A stretch of DNA of 64,000 nt from Arctopsyche grandis. Its lineage: Eukaryota > Arthropoda > Insecta > Trichoptera > Hydropsychidae. Position numbers and translations under genes: made by a program. The stretch spans positions 19,947,256 to 20,011,255 of the forward strand of contig NC_135357.1 in the NCBI RefSeq assembly GCF_051622035.1, written 5' to 3'. Positions 35,967 to 48,984 of this stretch are shown here, in pieces. Within the stretch, counting starts at the first letter, position 1, and every line of letters starts with the position of its first letter. The notes under the pieces were generated by a model that ran no database searches, was not told the DNA's origin, and saw only the letters and a program-made list of their open reading frames with translations.

Positions 35967-37013
35967 CATGGGCGCCCGCAGAAAATTTTCTAAGGGGAGG
36001 CAAAATATTTTTTATAATGTTTTAATGTAGTTTTAATTTACTGTAGCGTATTTGTATGGCGAACGAACGGACAGTCTTCTCGCAGAGCTTGTTCAGACAA
36101 ATTGATCAAATCATTCTGCGTTTGGTGTGATATGTAACGTGCATTTCCAGCAGCTGTATCAAAATGGTTTTTTAAAATACTGTCTCCTCCCTCAATTCGA
36201 TACGTATAAAGTTGTTCGACATTTCCTTTGGTGCTATCTTTCCAACGAATTGCCAAATCATTTGTTCCGCAAAATAAGATTGTTGAAATAATAGGATACA
36301 GTTTCTTTCTGTTTTATTCAATAGTTCGTTTTACAGAATTATCTATCTGACAAATAATATCCTTATTTGGATCTCTAATGGTTGACGCGAAGTGTTCAGC
36401 ATCTCGTTGAGACCCACGATGCCATGCTGAGCTGGTATGGTTTCTGGCACATTCATTAAAATCTTTGTACTTTGTACAAGGAGTAGTAATGAATGCACCT
36501 TGAATTCCTCTTTGAACTGGTTACGGAAATAAAACACAGAAAATGCAAAAAGCAACTTTTAACCTAGGTGAATATGATAACCATGGAGTATACTGGGTTA
36601 GCCAAGATTCCCTGAAACAACGTTTTCCACTTCCTGACATGTCGCCTTCAAAATCATATGACGGGTGAGCTTGTATGGATCAGTTAGCAAACGATACTTA
36701 AGCTTAAGATCGATAGGAATCTTCGTAGTAGATTTTACATAGAGTCCAATGTCATAGGTTAACCTAGTATCTCCACTTTCAAGCTTGTCAGGGTTTGGTT
36801 CTGGTGATAGCGTTGCTGCTGCAGATGAACAAGCAACAGCATCCGTTTTCCGTTTTTTACAGACAGGAGTTAACGTTCTGTCTCTCCACACTTTCTTTAT
36901 GCTAACACGAAGTGATTTAAAATAAAAGTAACATTATTTGACTATTTTCAATCAATCCAGGGGGGAGGGGCAAGTGCCCCCCCTTGCCCCCCCCCCCCCT
37001 GCGGGCGCCCATG
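35967..37013 (-). mobile_element. hAT element (ZMYM/DUF4371-type) with 8-bp duplication TTTTCACA
   Basis: Perfect terminal repeats CATGGGCGCCCGCAG (35967) and CTGCGGGCGCCCATG (ending 37013) are flanked by TTTTCACA on both sides (35959-35966 and 37014-37021). On the minus strand the interior holds a broken N-terminal hAT/TTF-type transposase. 36891-36598 has a YDIGLY motif. A frame near 36520-36340 reads FITTPCTKYKDFNECARNHT and SAWHRGSQRDAEHF, and 36256-36038 reads YRIEGGDSILKNHFDTAAGN then SHQTQNDLI. Frameshifts and stops separate them and the catalytic region is absent. Confidence 0.88.
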
Positions 37014-37440
37014 TTTTCACAAATGAATATAATTATTACCGCAATGAGAGCCTCGTTGAAGATCAAAACAGCTTCCTCACTTCTGTTCATCAAAGCCGTG
37101 GGACCACCTTTGACACCTTTCGATCGTACAAAATACGTCGATCGGTGGTTACCCAGCGCAAAGCGAAGCTTATCAGTTGCATCACATGCAAATAACGATA
37201 TATTTTAAAAGACTAGGAAAGGAATTTAAAATAACAGTTTTCGTATTATTTTCTACAACTCCTCTTCATCAATATGCAGCAATAAAAAAAGCGATTTCGT
37301 CAATAGATAACATTATGAGGGGAATCATTGTAAATTTGGAGTAAAAATGAACATTTTTTTAATACCTGGAGTAGATTTCATGAATTAAAAAATCGATAAA
37401 AACGGATTTTTTTTTCTTCTTCAAGATTTTCAACATATAA

Positions 37441-40135
37441 AGGGGACTTCAAATAATAGTAGGGAATACAAATAAAAATGCTTTTTTATTTTAATATTTA
37501 ATGGGACCCCCTTTGTTTTTAATAAAGAATTTTATTCGTTTTAGTAGTGATCTAAATTATTTTTTTAATAATTCATCACTAATTTCATTGTATCATACAT
37601 CATAAATGTATGTATTTTAATTATTTTATGGTTTTTGGTTTCTTATCTCTAATTTTTTTGCCTATTTTGCTTCACATATTTTCGATTATATTTACATCCG
37701 AGCTGTTTCCTGGTCATTCAATGTAATTTATACCTAAATTATCTTTATCTTGATCGATATTTAAAAAAAAAATAATTCAAATTAATTGTGAAAACAATTT
37801 GAATACTCTCAAATTTTGAACAATGCGCCGGTGCTGAATCATCGTGAAAGACAAGATCCTTAACCATTTCCGGTAAGCCTTCTAATGTAGGAATAACGCT
37901 TTTGTCGATGATTTTTTTATACTCTTGTGAGTTGACTATCCCATCTAGTTTAATGATTGACCCAACACCATACCGTGTGATGGCCCCCAATCAGTGGCGG
38001 ACTGGGACTGAAATCGGTGCATGCCAGGAGTCAAAGAGGGCCCACCCAGGGTTAAAAAAATTTGTCCCCCCCCCTCCCCATATAACAATTTTATTTTCTT
38101 TCCATCACGCTAAAAATCATGGGAAAAAAATTTTTTTTTTCAAAAATGGTAATAAACAAAATTAGGTACGAGAAAAATGGCAAAAGCAAAATAGATCAAT
38201 AAATTACATTGTATATTTCGTTACTTTGGGGGGGGGGGGAGCAGGCAAAGATTGGTCAAATTGAATTTTTATTCAAAAAATCTTTTTTATATCGGAATAA
38301 AAATGGAAAATATTATTTATACACCTTATTGAGTTATAAAATATGAAAAAAATAAGCTTATTTTTGAAAAAACAATTATAAAAAAATATTATGTAAAAAG
38401 CGAAAAAAGCGCTGCAGCGAAAATTTTTTTCAAAAAATCTTCACATGGTCAACAAAAATTGACCATCAAACTGAGTCACTAAAAAACTATCAATTAACTT
38501 AATTTCTACCGACTGTCATTTCACTTTATCTACATACATATATATGTACATATGTACGTAATAACAATAGATAAAGTTTTGTGATCATGCGAAAATTTGA
38601 ACTGAGAATCGATCACTGATCAGGTTTACATAACATAGAATAATGTGTGTGGCTCTGTGTGTCTGAGTGTGTGTAAAATTTCGTGAACACCCGTTAACCG
38701 AAAGTGACCTTTCTAACGATTCGCTCCATAGGATGAACAATTTCTAAGAAGTTGACCCAAGGCATACCACTTAAAAACCAAAATATACTTGCTTTGAAAT
38801 AATTTTTTTTTTCAAAGCACACAGCAGCGATTATTTTATTAGTTACCCAAAAGTAACATATATAACAAATAAACGTAGCATTCATACATCCATAGTATCT
38901 CATTAATCATTAAATTCATAATATTTTCTAAATTCACACAATTCCTTAATTTGGGGGGGCGAGTGCCCCGCTATGCCCCCCCCCCCAAATTAAGTCCCTG
39001 AAAAAGATGCATAATATTTTCAATTAATGTTACTCGAAAATCGGGATTTTGGGGAGGGGGCCCCTATTCTATAATTCTATTTACATAGATGTGTCTAGAT
39101 TAGGAATAGATTTTATATTCGGAAACTGTTTAAAATTGTGTATTTAAATCTTACTCTATCGTCGAAGTATAATCAAATGTTATTTTTAAAGTATGAAGTA
39201 AATTTAAATCGCTGGTTGATGATGAATCGTCCTATCAAAATTGTTTTACGCAATTCAGTTTATATTATTCACGGAAATTTGTTTATTACTAATTTTATTT
39301 CAGTAGGTATTTGTTACATAGGTAGTGGTATATACATAATATTGACGTTGGAAATGGGCCCGGCAAAAGGGCCCACGCAAATGTTGAAACTTACATTTTG
39401 AGCCTAATAAAAAAAGTTAACCGATCCTTGGGCTGTTAAAGTAGGTATTAGTTGTTTTTGTATATCGTAATAAATTTGTTTTGTTGAAATACCCAAACTT
39501 TAGGTCCCAAAGTGCAATATCCTATAAATTTTTACACACGTGAAATAGTTAAAAGTTATTTAATTTTACTGAGGGCCCATATTTTCTAACAGATAGTGGG
39601 GCCCACATGCCAGCGGGCATGTACCATACCATGGCGAATGTTAAACAGTCTGCGCTTAGCACGATTATTTATCGCGTTCGCCTGATTTTCGTCGTAATAG
39701 CGCCATCCCATCTGATCCAATCAGGTTGAATTTGGATTCATCTGAAAAAGTAATCGTCTCCCAATCTTGAACTGTCCAATTTTTCTTCTCTTTGGCCCAC
39801 CAAAGACGAGTATCCTTCATTTTCTTCGTGAGGAGGGTTTTTTTTGCACGGCGCCGTTAAAATAGACCAAGTTCATTTAGTTTATATTGAACTGTTCTAA
39901 GGCTTACTGTTTTTTCCAACTTCAATGAACTCAGACCTAATTTCTGTAGCAGTTTTGAAACTGTTTTGAAGTAAAATTCTCTTTAAAATCCGGTTCTCTT
40001 TAAAAGTCAGTTTTTTTGCCATTTTTCCTCTTTTGTTATGTCGTTTATGATTTTGTGCAGTACGGTTTTCGATGGAATATGCTCGAGTGGGCGAAGGAGG
40101 GGCGCGGGGGCAGCTAGAAGCTTTGTCCGTACTGC
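37441..40135 (-). mobile_element. Tc1-like transposon, split by a hAT insertion
   Basis: The minus strand from about 40020 to 39640 encodes the N-terminal half of a Tc1-type transposase with frameshifts (LTFKENRILKRIL, then WAKEKKNWTVQDWETITFSD, then MALLRRKSGERD-like decay, ANAINNRAKRRLFN). After the hAT insertion, 37990-37745 continues GAITRYGVGSIIKLDGIVNS and VKDLVFHDDSAPAHCS, where the FxDDxAPxH motif is the second catalytic aspartate region of Tc1/mariner. A possible outer end, AGGGGACTTCAAATAATAGTAGGG, is at 37440. It is inactive. Confidence 0.75.
37992..39640. mobile_element. Non-autonomous hAT-like element (CAGTGGCGGACTGGGAC family), copy 1
   Basis: It starts CAGTGGCGGACTGGGACTGAAATCGG at the point where the Tc1 frame is broken and runs to about 39640, where the Tc1 frame resumes. 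The interior (TGCATGCCAGGAGTCAAAG, AAAAATTTGTCCCC, TGGGGAGGGGGCCCCTAT) is repeated at 63234-64000 with small changes. The right end is diverged (GGGGCCCACATGCCAGCGGGCATG) and no CCACTG end was found. No transposase was recognised. Confidence 0.7.
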
Positions 40136-40144
40136 ACTCCCAAC

Positions 40145-41278
40145 GAGTGGCGTAGCCAGGATTTTGTCAAGGGGGGGGGGGGTTGACAGGAAAAAAGGCA
40201 AGATAATTTATATTTAATTAATATAAAATCACAACATATAAAAATAAAGTAAATACGCAATAAAAATATGATATGAACAAAATTCAAATAAAATAAAAAT
40301 AATGAATACTTAAAAAAAGTACGAAATTCACAGATCCAATCTTCACGTCTTTATTGTAAACATATCTAATATTTTTTCTGTACTAACATTTATATCCCTA
40401 TGAATATTTAATAAAGCAAGTCCATTTAGTCGATTTTCCGACATCGTATTTCTGAAATATGTTTTTATTCGTCGTAGTGTGGAAAGGCTTCATTCACTTG
40501 TGGCTGTTGTCACCGGAAGTGTTGCTAGAATTTTTAGAAGTATGTAAATATTGGGGAATATTGAAGGATTGCAAATTGCAATTGCAGCTAGTGCGTTTTT
40601 TGGTCGATTTTCACTAGTACTTATATATTGCCACCACATTTCCAACTCTCCAATTAGAATGCAAGGCCCACAAAATATATCTTGTTTGTAAATTCCCCCC
40701 AAAGTTTTTATCTTATTTTTTAAAATACTTGATGGTTGAGAGCTTTTTCCATCAGGAAGCAAACATTGGAAATTTTCAAGTATATGTTTATGTCCTAAAA
40801 ATCTGTCATGGATTTCTGATCAAAAAACTATCCAAAAATGGTACAAAAATTTTTAAACGAAAATAGTGCGATGGATTAGATTCCAGATTTTAAACAAAAC
40901 TAGATTCTTCTATATTGAACTTTTTCGATATTTCTTTAACGTCACGGAATATAATTGAAAATTCACATTCATTATTTTGTTTAAGGTTTTTTATTATAGA
41001 TTCGATGTTTATGGCCACATCCATTGCAGTGCATAAATCTATATTTTCCGGTTGCAAAATTCTACTCAGTGGCAAACTTAGGTATAGATAAAACTTTGGC
41101 TAAGACATGAAGTGCTACAATGAATTCCATTTGTTTCATGGCACATATTAAATGATTCGCATTAATTGATGAATCTCGATCGTCCCATGATGAATTTTTT
41201 GCTAATGCTTTCATTACCAATTCTATCATTTCCAAAAAGACCCCCGGACCCCCCCCCCCCCCCTTCGCTACGCCACTG
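40145..41278 (-). mobile_element. hAT element with 8-bp duplication CTCCCAAC
   Basis: The left end GAGTGGCGTAGCC (a decayed CAGTGGCG) and the right end GGCGTAGCG complement ...CGCTACGCCACTG are flanked by CTCCCAAC on both sides (40137-40144 and 41279-41286). On the minus strand, downstream of a frame break near 40490, the sequence reads LSTLRRIKTYFRNTMSENRL (after TLPVTTATSE), the hAT C-terminal motif. Two upstream frames (41075-40890, 40762-40490) are transposase pieces. Stops and frameshifts make it inactive. C- and G-runs lie just inside both ends. Confidence 0.85.
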
Positions 41279-41344
41279 CTCCCAACAGTACACTTTCCTT
41301 ACACTTTCTATGTTTCTACACTTCCTTCTACACGTCACTTTAAA

Positions 41345-42304
41345 TATTTAAGATGGTATCAAAATCAAGAGAAGCTGAGCCAATGTTTTCAAGAACTTGA
41401 ATATTCTTCCGAAAATACTGATAAAACAATAACAGATTCTACCAATTTACTGAATACAATTTTTTATTTTAGTCAGAACTTTTTCACAAGTTAATGCCGC
41501 ATGTAGAAATTATTTATAACCAATTGCAATCTAGCAATATCGATGCATTTTCAATTAAAGTAAACTTAAAAAGTTTTACTAATGTCATTATACAAATACG
41601 AGATTCTTATAGCGAATAGAAGCCAAAAATATGTGATGCATATATTATATGCATATATTATCGCACATATTATAGAAGTCAAAAAGATGTGCGATGCTAT
41701 TATTAAGGATATAAAAGAAAGATATACTTTTTCCAATCCATTAAAAGCTGTGAAATTATTTAATAAAGAAAATTTTGAAAAGTACCGAAAGAAAATGCCA
41801 ATGGAAGATCTACTACTAACCATATCCAATCATATCCAATGTTAGATAAAGAAAAACTTCAAACTGAATTAGAATTGTTTTACTCTAGGAAATAAATGCA
41901 TAGTATTAATGATTTATTAATATTTTCAAAACTTATTTTAGCTATCAATTTATGAAAAGTTCGTGTGGAAATAACAAAACTTATTAAAATTCTGCTTACA
42001 ACTTCAACTATGTACTTCTGAGTCAGAACGGTGTTTTTCATCAATAAATAGAATAAAGGCATACATATATAAAAAAAACACAATGGTTCAGGAATGGTTG
42101 ACGGCTTTGTCTATGCTGTCAATTGAATAAAAATGATTATGAACAGTGAAAAATTTAACGAAAAGGTGATAGACCTTTTTTCAAGGAAAAAAGACAGAAG
42201 AATCAATTATATAATGAAATAAAATACATATAATGTTTAATTTTGATTTCAATAGTAAAATCAACCGCAGCACCCCCAGATATCTTATCCACGAGCCGCC
42301 ACTG
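41345..42304 (+). mobile_element. Decayed hAT transposase remnant with right terminus
   Basis: Plus-strand pieces read NTDKTITDSTNLLNTI, then LMPHVEIIYNQLQSSNIDAF, CDAIIKDIKERYTFSNPLKA and, near 42020-42120, SERCFSSINRIKAYI followed by VQEWLTALSMLSIE. This is the typical hAT C-terminal order. The right end CACGAGCCGCCACTG (ending 42304) is a hAT terminus. The left end was not found. Many stops are present. Confidence 0.75.
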
Positions 42305-43016
42305 GTTATATATAATAGATGATCTTAAAAACAATACAATTGATGATAAAACCCATGTCAAAATAACAATTTTAGCCATTTTCATATCTATGCACCGGAA
42401 GATAAAAAGGATTAGTAAAAACCTTTTTAGTGATAGTGGACTTTTACGCTACCTTTTTGAAATAATGGAAAAACCCCTTTCCAAAGTTCCTTTTTTACGG
42501 GATATCATAAATAAAGCACATTCAGTCTTAGTTCAACTTTCGTTTAAAACATTCATCCGTTATTTGTTTCTTTTCATTTCACATTTATCCGGCCCGTTTT
42601 TTTTATTGATTCGCGACTATTGAACTTATCTACTTGACTTCCCGCTACACATCTACAACCTGGACCACCCTTGGATTCATCTTAGAGAGTGCAGTAATTA
42701 TATAAATGTATGAATATAATTTTTCTTTTAATTAATCATTTTGAGATTTTTTATGTTGATGTGGTGAAATCTTAAAATTAATTAATATTGGGTATCCTAT
42801 TAAGTCTCACGTGTTTTGAAATTAAACAATACACTTACCTTGAACCCAACAATGAAATATCATGATATCATAAATTCTATTAGGACAATTATACATTAAA
42901 TTATTGGAATTTCATTCGTTTTAAACCATGAATTTCGTATAATCACATTTGCTACACTATATTTAGAATATGATCGATTAAATTATTTTTATTTTTTTGA
43001 ATATATTTTGTGAAAT
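42305..43016. other. Unassigned sequence between hAT remnants
   Basis: A plus-strand frame (42307-42623) with MHRKIKRISKNLFSDSGLL and hydrophobic C-terminal residues has no recognisable motif and no splice support. It could be transposon-derived. The rest is AT-rich. Confidence 0.3.
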
Positions 43017-43230
43017 ATGTCACAAAAGAAAACATCGAAAGTTTGGGATCATTTCACACTGTTGCCAGTAGCGGGATCTCCGTCAAAAACACGAAATAAA
43101 GCATGCTGCGAAGTATGTAAATCAGAAATAGCTGTTCAAAATTCAAGTACTAAATCAGCACTAATAAATCATCTTAAAACACATAATATATATCCAAATG
43201 AAAAACGAGAGAGTGACACGTCAATTAATT
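43017..43230 (+). pseudogene. BED-type zinc finger fragment (hAT transposase N-terminus)
   Basis: SKVWDHFTLLPVAGS...ACCEVCKSEIAVQNSSTKSALINHLKTHN shows the BED pattern: aromatic W/F, C-x2-C, then L-x2-H-x-x-x-H-like spacing. BED fingers usually begin hAT transposases. The frame stops after 88 codons, running into the repeats at 43283. A hAT-like end GTTGGGGACCCCTG lies at 44321-44334, so the (CA)n tract may sit inside one decayed hAT element. Confidence 0.65.
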
Positions 43231-43382
43231 CGGTTTTTATCGTCTTTTACATAATAAATAATTTAAAATCTGGAAGTTTTTGATTTTGATTTTGGACCTG
43301 GACCCGGATCCGAACCCGTCGGGTTTTCAAAATATTGGACCCGGATCCATCGGGTTTTGAAAACCCAGAATTTCGGAAACCC

Positions 43383-44160
<778 letters not shown>

Positions 44161-44871
44161 CACCGATAATTTAGGTATAAAATCTGTGTTTACATTATAT
44201 ACATATATACACAAAAAAGTTTGCAAGAAATATAAGCAAATTTGTTTGATTCCAATAAGATTTTTCTCATCTGGCCCTCCATAAATTTAAAAATTCTGAA
44301 CCAGTCCATTTCCCAAAAAAGTTGGGGACCCCTGCTTCACATGATAAATACTGCAATTTGGGAATAATATTAAAAAATACATATATGTACATATTTACAT
44401 ATTTTGAATTGAACTTGAAAAGTTATGAAAATTTAAAACAATTTCGAAATTATTTATGGAATATATAAATATATAAATAAAACTAGTGAATAGCCCGATG
44501 AAACATCATCGCATGGGTATAAAATTATTATATACTCTTATAAAACTAAAAAAAAAAATCCGGAACCGGAACCGTTATTTTCGTAGACTCTCATAGATAG
44601 TTTTCAATTCTTTATTTGTAATAATTTTCGATTCTTAAAAATACGCAGACTCCCATGGAGAGTTTTCAATTATTTATTTAAAGACTTCCTATTTTTTTCT
44701 ATTATTATTAGCTATCGCCCCGAGCGATACTGCAAATCGAAATCGATTCACTCGATCCATGACACCCGACTTCTCCCGACAACTACCGAAGATATGACTC
44801 CGTTTTGATTGGTTGTCCATACGTTCTGTACGATTATTGAATATTAACGTTATTTAGAGCAGCCTTTACAT

Positions 44872-44995
44872 CCGTATCATGGTGTACTGGTCAGTGTATA
44901 TTGATCTGGGCGCGATGGGGGTAGGTTCGAGTCGGCGTCCTGGAATTGATTTTATTTTTTCAAATATCGCTAAAATATAAATTAATTTCAATTAA
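44872..44995 (+). repeat. tRNA-derived SINE head, copy 1
   Basis: A Pol III A box TGGTGTACTGG (44880-44890) and B box GGTTCGAGTCG (44924-44934) lie 44 nt apart, as in a tRNA. The sequence ends in an A/T-rich tail. It does not fold into a proper tRNA cloverleaf with an acceptor stem that I can see, so a SINE is preferred over a tRNA gene. Confidence 0.55.
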
Positions 44996-45154
44996 AAATA
45001 TATATTTAATTGTTTTATATGAAAAGAAAAAAAAATGGTTCAAAACTTCGATAAATGAAATTATTAAAATTACGTATTTTTATATGGCGAGAAGGAATAT
45101 TTCAATTAATGTTTAAAAAAAAAAGGCGAAATGAAAAATTGGATTTGGCACGAT

Positions 45155-45230
45155 GTCCGAGACGATTAGCTCATTTAGACCCATATTCAGGCTATTTGGG
45201 GTGATCGGTTCGAGTCGCGACAAAGTCGTC
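45155..45230 (+). repeat. tRNA-derived SINE head, copy 2
   Basis: An A-box-like TTAGCTCATTTAGAC (45165-45179) and the same B box GGTTCGAGTCG (45207-45217) give tRNA-like spacing. It is probably a diverged relative of the copy at 44872. Confidence 0.4.
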
Positions 45231-45873
45231 TCGTCGAAAAATGAATTAATCGATTTTTATCGATTCGTTCATTATGTTCGGCGAGAGTTAGGACACACAC
45301 ACACACCCACACACACACAGATTACCGTCGTTATATATATGATGTATCTATTGTAATATTTCGTAATAAAAAATAATGATTATTTCAAGAAAATCTATCA
45401 AGATGTTTTGTTGTATGCGAATAATTGAAATTGTGAGAAAATATTAAATACTGCCGCAAGTGCATGAAACATGTAGTGTGTACATACATATACCTATATA
45501 CATGCTTCTAGAACTCTCATTTCAACTTAATTCACCACATAATTGATTCAGGTGCAAATACTTATTTGCATACTTTACATCATGCGAAATTCCTTGTAAA
45601 CATGTCGATATTCATTATAAATTTCAACTGAAACAATATTAAGTTGAATACATACATTTTTAGTGAAAAATAAATCATACTTGAGTTTTTTGTTAGCAAT
45701 GATCACACAAAAATGATACTGTCTGAAAAACATATAATTTAAATACTTTTTGATATCTTTGTCGATACTATCATATTTGTATAATATCGTCATTCCAACT
45801 TGTAATCTTTACAAATTCATTTTAGTTAAAATCAATATTTTTTACTTTACTTCTTAAGTTGAATCGGTCGTAT

Positions 45874-45987
<114 letters not shown>

Positions 45988-48874
45988 CAGTGGCGTGCGG
46001 TCCATGGATGCGGTGGATGCGGCGCATCCCCTATAACTTTAAAAAGCCAAGAGTATTTTTAATAAATATTTGAATTTCGCTTCGATGTATTCTTAGTGAT
46101 GTACGTGATTATGATGTAGTATATGAGTATATATATATATTTCACATATCACGTGTTTTTTGTTACATGATGCATTATATAGGATCTTTTGATAATTTTT
46201 ATTAAGGATTCGCATAGGCGGCCGGCCGGCCACAGGCGAGTGACGCTGGCGAGTAGACGCTGAGTGAAGTGCGCGCGCGTCATGGATTCGGAGTTCGGAC
46301 CGATCCCATTTGCGCATGCGCACTATGAGGCTGTCATATTCGCGCGGACGCGTTGACACTTGTTTAACCTCTACGGTGGATTCGGTTTCTCTGTTTGCTT
46401 ATCTATTGAGTTTCACTTGGAAGCCGCTGTTGATCGATATTTCCGCACGCTACGCCCCAAGTTATTTATCAAAAAGCTAGCCGATTCATTTCTTTAGACG
46501 AAGTTAATCATTTATACTGTAAGTTGGTTATTTTTTACTTTTGAATTAAGTTTTCATTTAAATTAGTTTCGTCTAACTTTATTTTTAGTTTACTGTTCCA
46601 CTACTTACGAGTTTTCATTATAGCCTTTAATATGGATATCGAAAATAACAATGAGAGTGGACTTGTCGTCGAGATCAATAATAATTGCAATTGTTTAATT
46701 GAAAATGTGCTGAAAAGAAGATTTGCTTCTCTCCCATTTAATGAAAAGGAGATTATTGTTAAGAGCCCCAAACCCACACCAATATTAAATATTCAGTCTA
46801 AAACAAAAACATTTAAAAGGTATTTTAACACAGAAACATACGAAAAAATTTCATGGATTTGTGGATGTGCTCACTTAACGAAATTATTCTGTTGGCCATG
46901 TATTTTATTTTCTCAAGAAGTGAATGTCTGGAGTAAATTTGGATTTTCTGACCTAAACAATTTAAGTAAATCGCGCAAGAGACATGAATGTTCTCAAGCT
47001 CACATATGTTCTGCTGCTCAATTTAAAAATTTTGAAAGGGACCTCGTATAGAAAATTTTTTAAGTGCTCAATTTAAAGCAAATATTGAAATGCACAACAA
47101 AGAAGTTACTGCAAATAGATACATTTTGTCGAAATTAATAAGCGCGATCTGTTTTTTAGCAAAACAAGAACAACCTTTACGAGGACATTTTGAACACCAG
47201 GAATCGGAAAATAGAGGGAATTATATTGAGTTGCTGTATCTGTTGAGTGAATCAGACATAAAATTGAAAACTCATTTAGATAACTCTACGGTGTTTACTG
47301 GACTATCGAACCATATACAAAATGACTTGGTATCCGCAATATCAAAAGTCTTGCTAGATGAGATTAAAACTGAAATACGTGCATCAAAATTTGTTTCCAT
47401 AATTGTGGACGAATCTACAGATATCAGTCGCAAAGCTCAGCTATCTACTATTTTTAGATATGTAGATGAAAAAAATGAAATTCAGGAGAGATTTGTTGGA
47501 TTTGTCGATGTTAGTCCCAATAGAACAGCTAATGCTCTTTTTCAGCACATACGTGAGACCTTGGAAGAATTTGGTTGTTTGGACAAATTAATTGCACAAA
47601 CGTACGATGGAGCGGCTGTAATGTCCGGGGAGCATAATGGAGTGCAACGAAAAATTCGAGATATTTGTCCTAATTCTTTATTTGTCCATTGTTACGCTCA
47701 CAGATTGAATTTAGTTTTGTCGCAATCTGTTAAACATATATCCGGATGCAAACGTTTTTTCAGCCGTATGTTGTCATTTTCAACTTTTTTTTGTAAGTCT
47801 TCAAGAAGAATTTCCCTTCTCGATTGTCAAATAAAAAAACGATTTCCCACTGCTGCCCCTACACGATGGAACTACAATAGCAAAATTTTAAATATGATAT
47901 TAGAATATCAAACAGAATTAATGGAAATATTTAATCAAATAATTAATGATGAAGACGAATGGGATACTGATGCTGTCATAAATGCTGAAGTCCTTCATCG
48001 TTATTTAAAAGAGTTTGAATTCAATTTCAATTTGCATTTATTTTCTGCAATATTTAATTCGGCAGATTTTTTATTTGAAATTTTACAAAAAAAAACCTTT
48101 GACATATCGTATTGCGTAAGTGAAATTAAAAAATTTGTAAAATATTTAGATAACAAAAAAGACGATTTTGATTCATTGTGGAACAAAGTAATAACTAAAA
48201 ATTTTAATAGAAAAAGAAAATATGCTGAATGTGAAGAAGATGTGAAAACAACGTATAAACTTCACTATTCTGAAATTTTAGAAACTCTTTCAGTAAATAC
48301 AACCAATCGATTTCGAGATATCGAAAATTTAAAATTTCTCGAATTTTTTAACGTCAAAAAATTTAAAGAATATGAAAATAATTTTCCAGATTTCCTATTT
48401 AAATCACTCCACCTAACTTATGGAAAATACTTTGATTTTATGAAATTAAAAAGCGAATTAATTTACATGTACTCAACGCAAGATTTTCATTTGAAATCTA
48501 TAAATGACGTAAAGGAATTAATTGTGAAAGATGATCTAATAGACGTTTTGGAACAAGTATTTAGTTTAATACAATTAATTTGTACGATACCTTCCACGAG
48601 CGCATCGGCTGAACGATCATTTTCGACTATGAAAAGAATTAAAACGTTCACCAGAAGTAGTCAAAATGAAGAAAGACTCTCTGGTCTTGCTTTAATTGCA
48701 ATCGAAAAGAAAATAATGTCAAATTTAAAAAACAATAAAAAATTCTATGATGCGGTTATCGATGAATTTTGTAAAAAGGAACGAAGAATAAAATTAAATT
48801 TTAAAAAATAAATTGGTCGGTTTTTTTTTCAAACAAGGGACAGCATCCCTTGTTTGAAAAGTCACCGCCCGCCA

Positions 48875-48877
<3 letters not shown>
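45988..48877 (+). mobile_element. Nearly complete hAT transposon, 2.9 kb, inserted in a TA microsatellite
   Basis: Ends are CAGTGGCGTGCGGT (45988) and the complement of CAGTGGCGGGCGGT (48877), 13 of 14 identical. (TA)n flanks both sides, so the duplication cannot be read. Just inside the right end is a perfect stem CAAACAAGGGA/TCCCTTGTTTG. The transposase fills the interior. A GC-rich stretch (46215-46350) precedes the start codon and may be its promoter region. Confidence 0.92.
46632..48811 (+). pseudogene. hAT transposase (TTF-type zinc finger, ZMYM/DUF4371 type), one frameshift
   Basis: Two frames, 46632-47051 (139 codons) and 47090-48811 (573 codons), are separated by one frameshift near 47041; the second frame is open back to about 47042. 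The N-terminal part has the TTF-type finger (GCAHLTKLFCWPCILF ... HECSQAH). The second frame carries SIIVDESTDISRKAQLSTIF (first catalytic Asp), QTYDGAAVMSGEHNGVQ (second Asp region) and SAERSFSTMKRIKTFTRS (C-terminal Glu and dimerisation region), ending ERRIKLNFKK. Apart from the shift it looks intact, about 715 codons in all. The shift could also be a short intron or a sequencing error. Confidence 0.88.

Positions 48878-48956
<79 letters not shown>
48878..48956. repeat. (TA)n microsatellite, right half of the hAT target
   Basis: About 39 TA units follow the right hAT terminus without a gap. Confidence 0.95.
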
Positions 48957-48959
<3 letters not shown>

Positions 48960-48984
48960 TTATATATGAATATGAATACAGAGA

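Noticed and set aside
44880-44934. Functional tRNA gene
   Set aside because: Only A and B boxes are present; no acceptor-stem pairing or clear anticodon arm could be drawn by eye.
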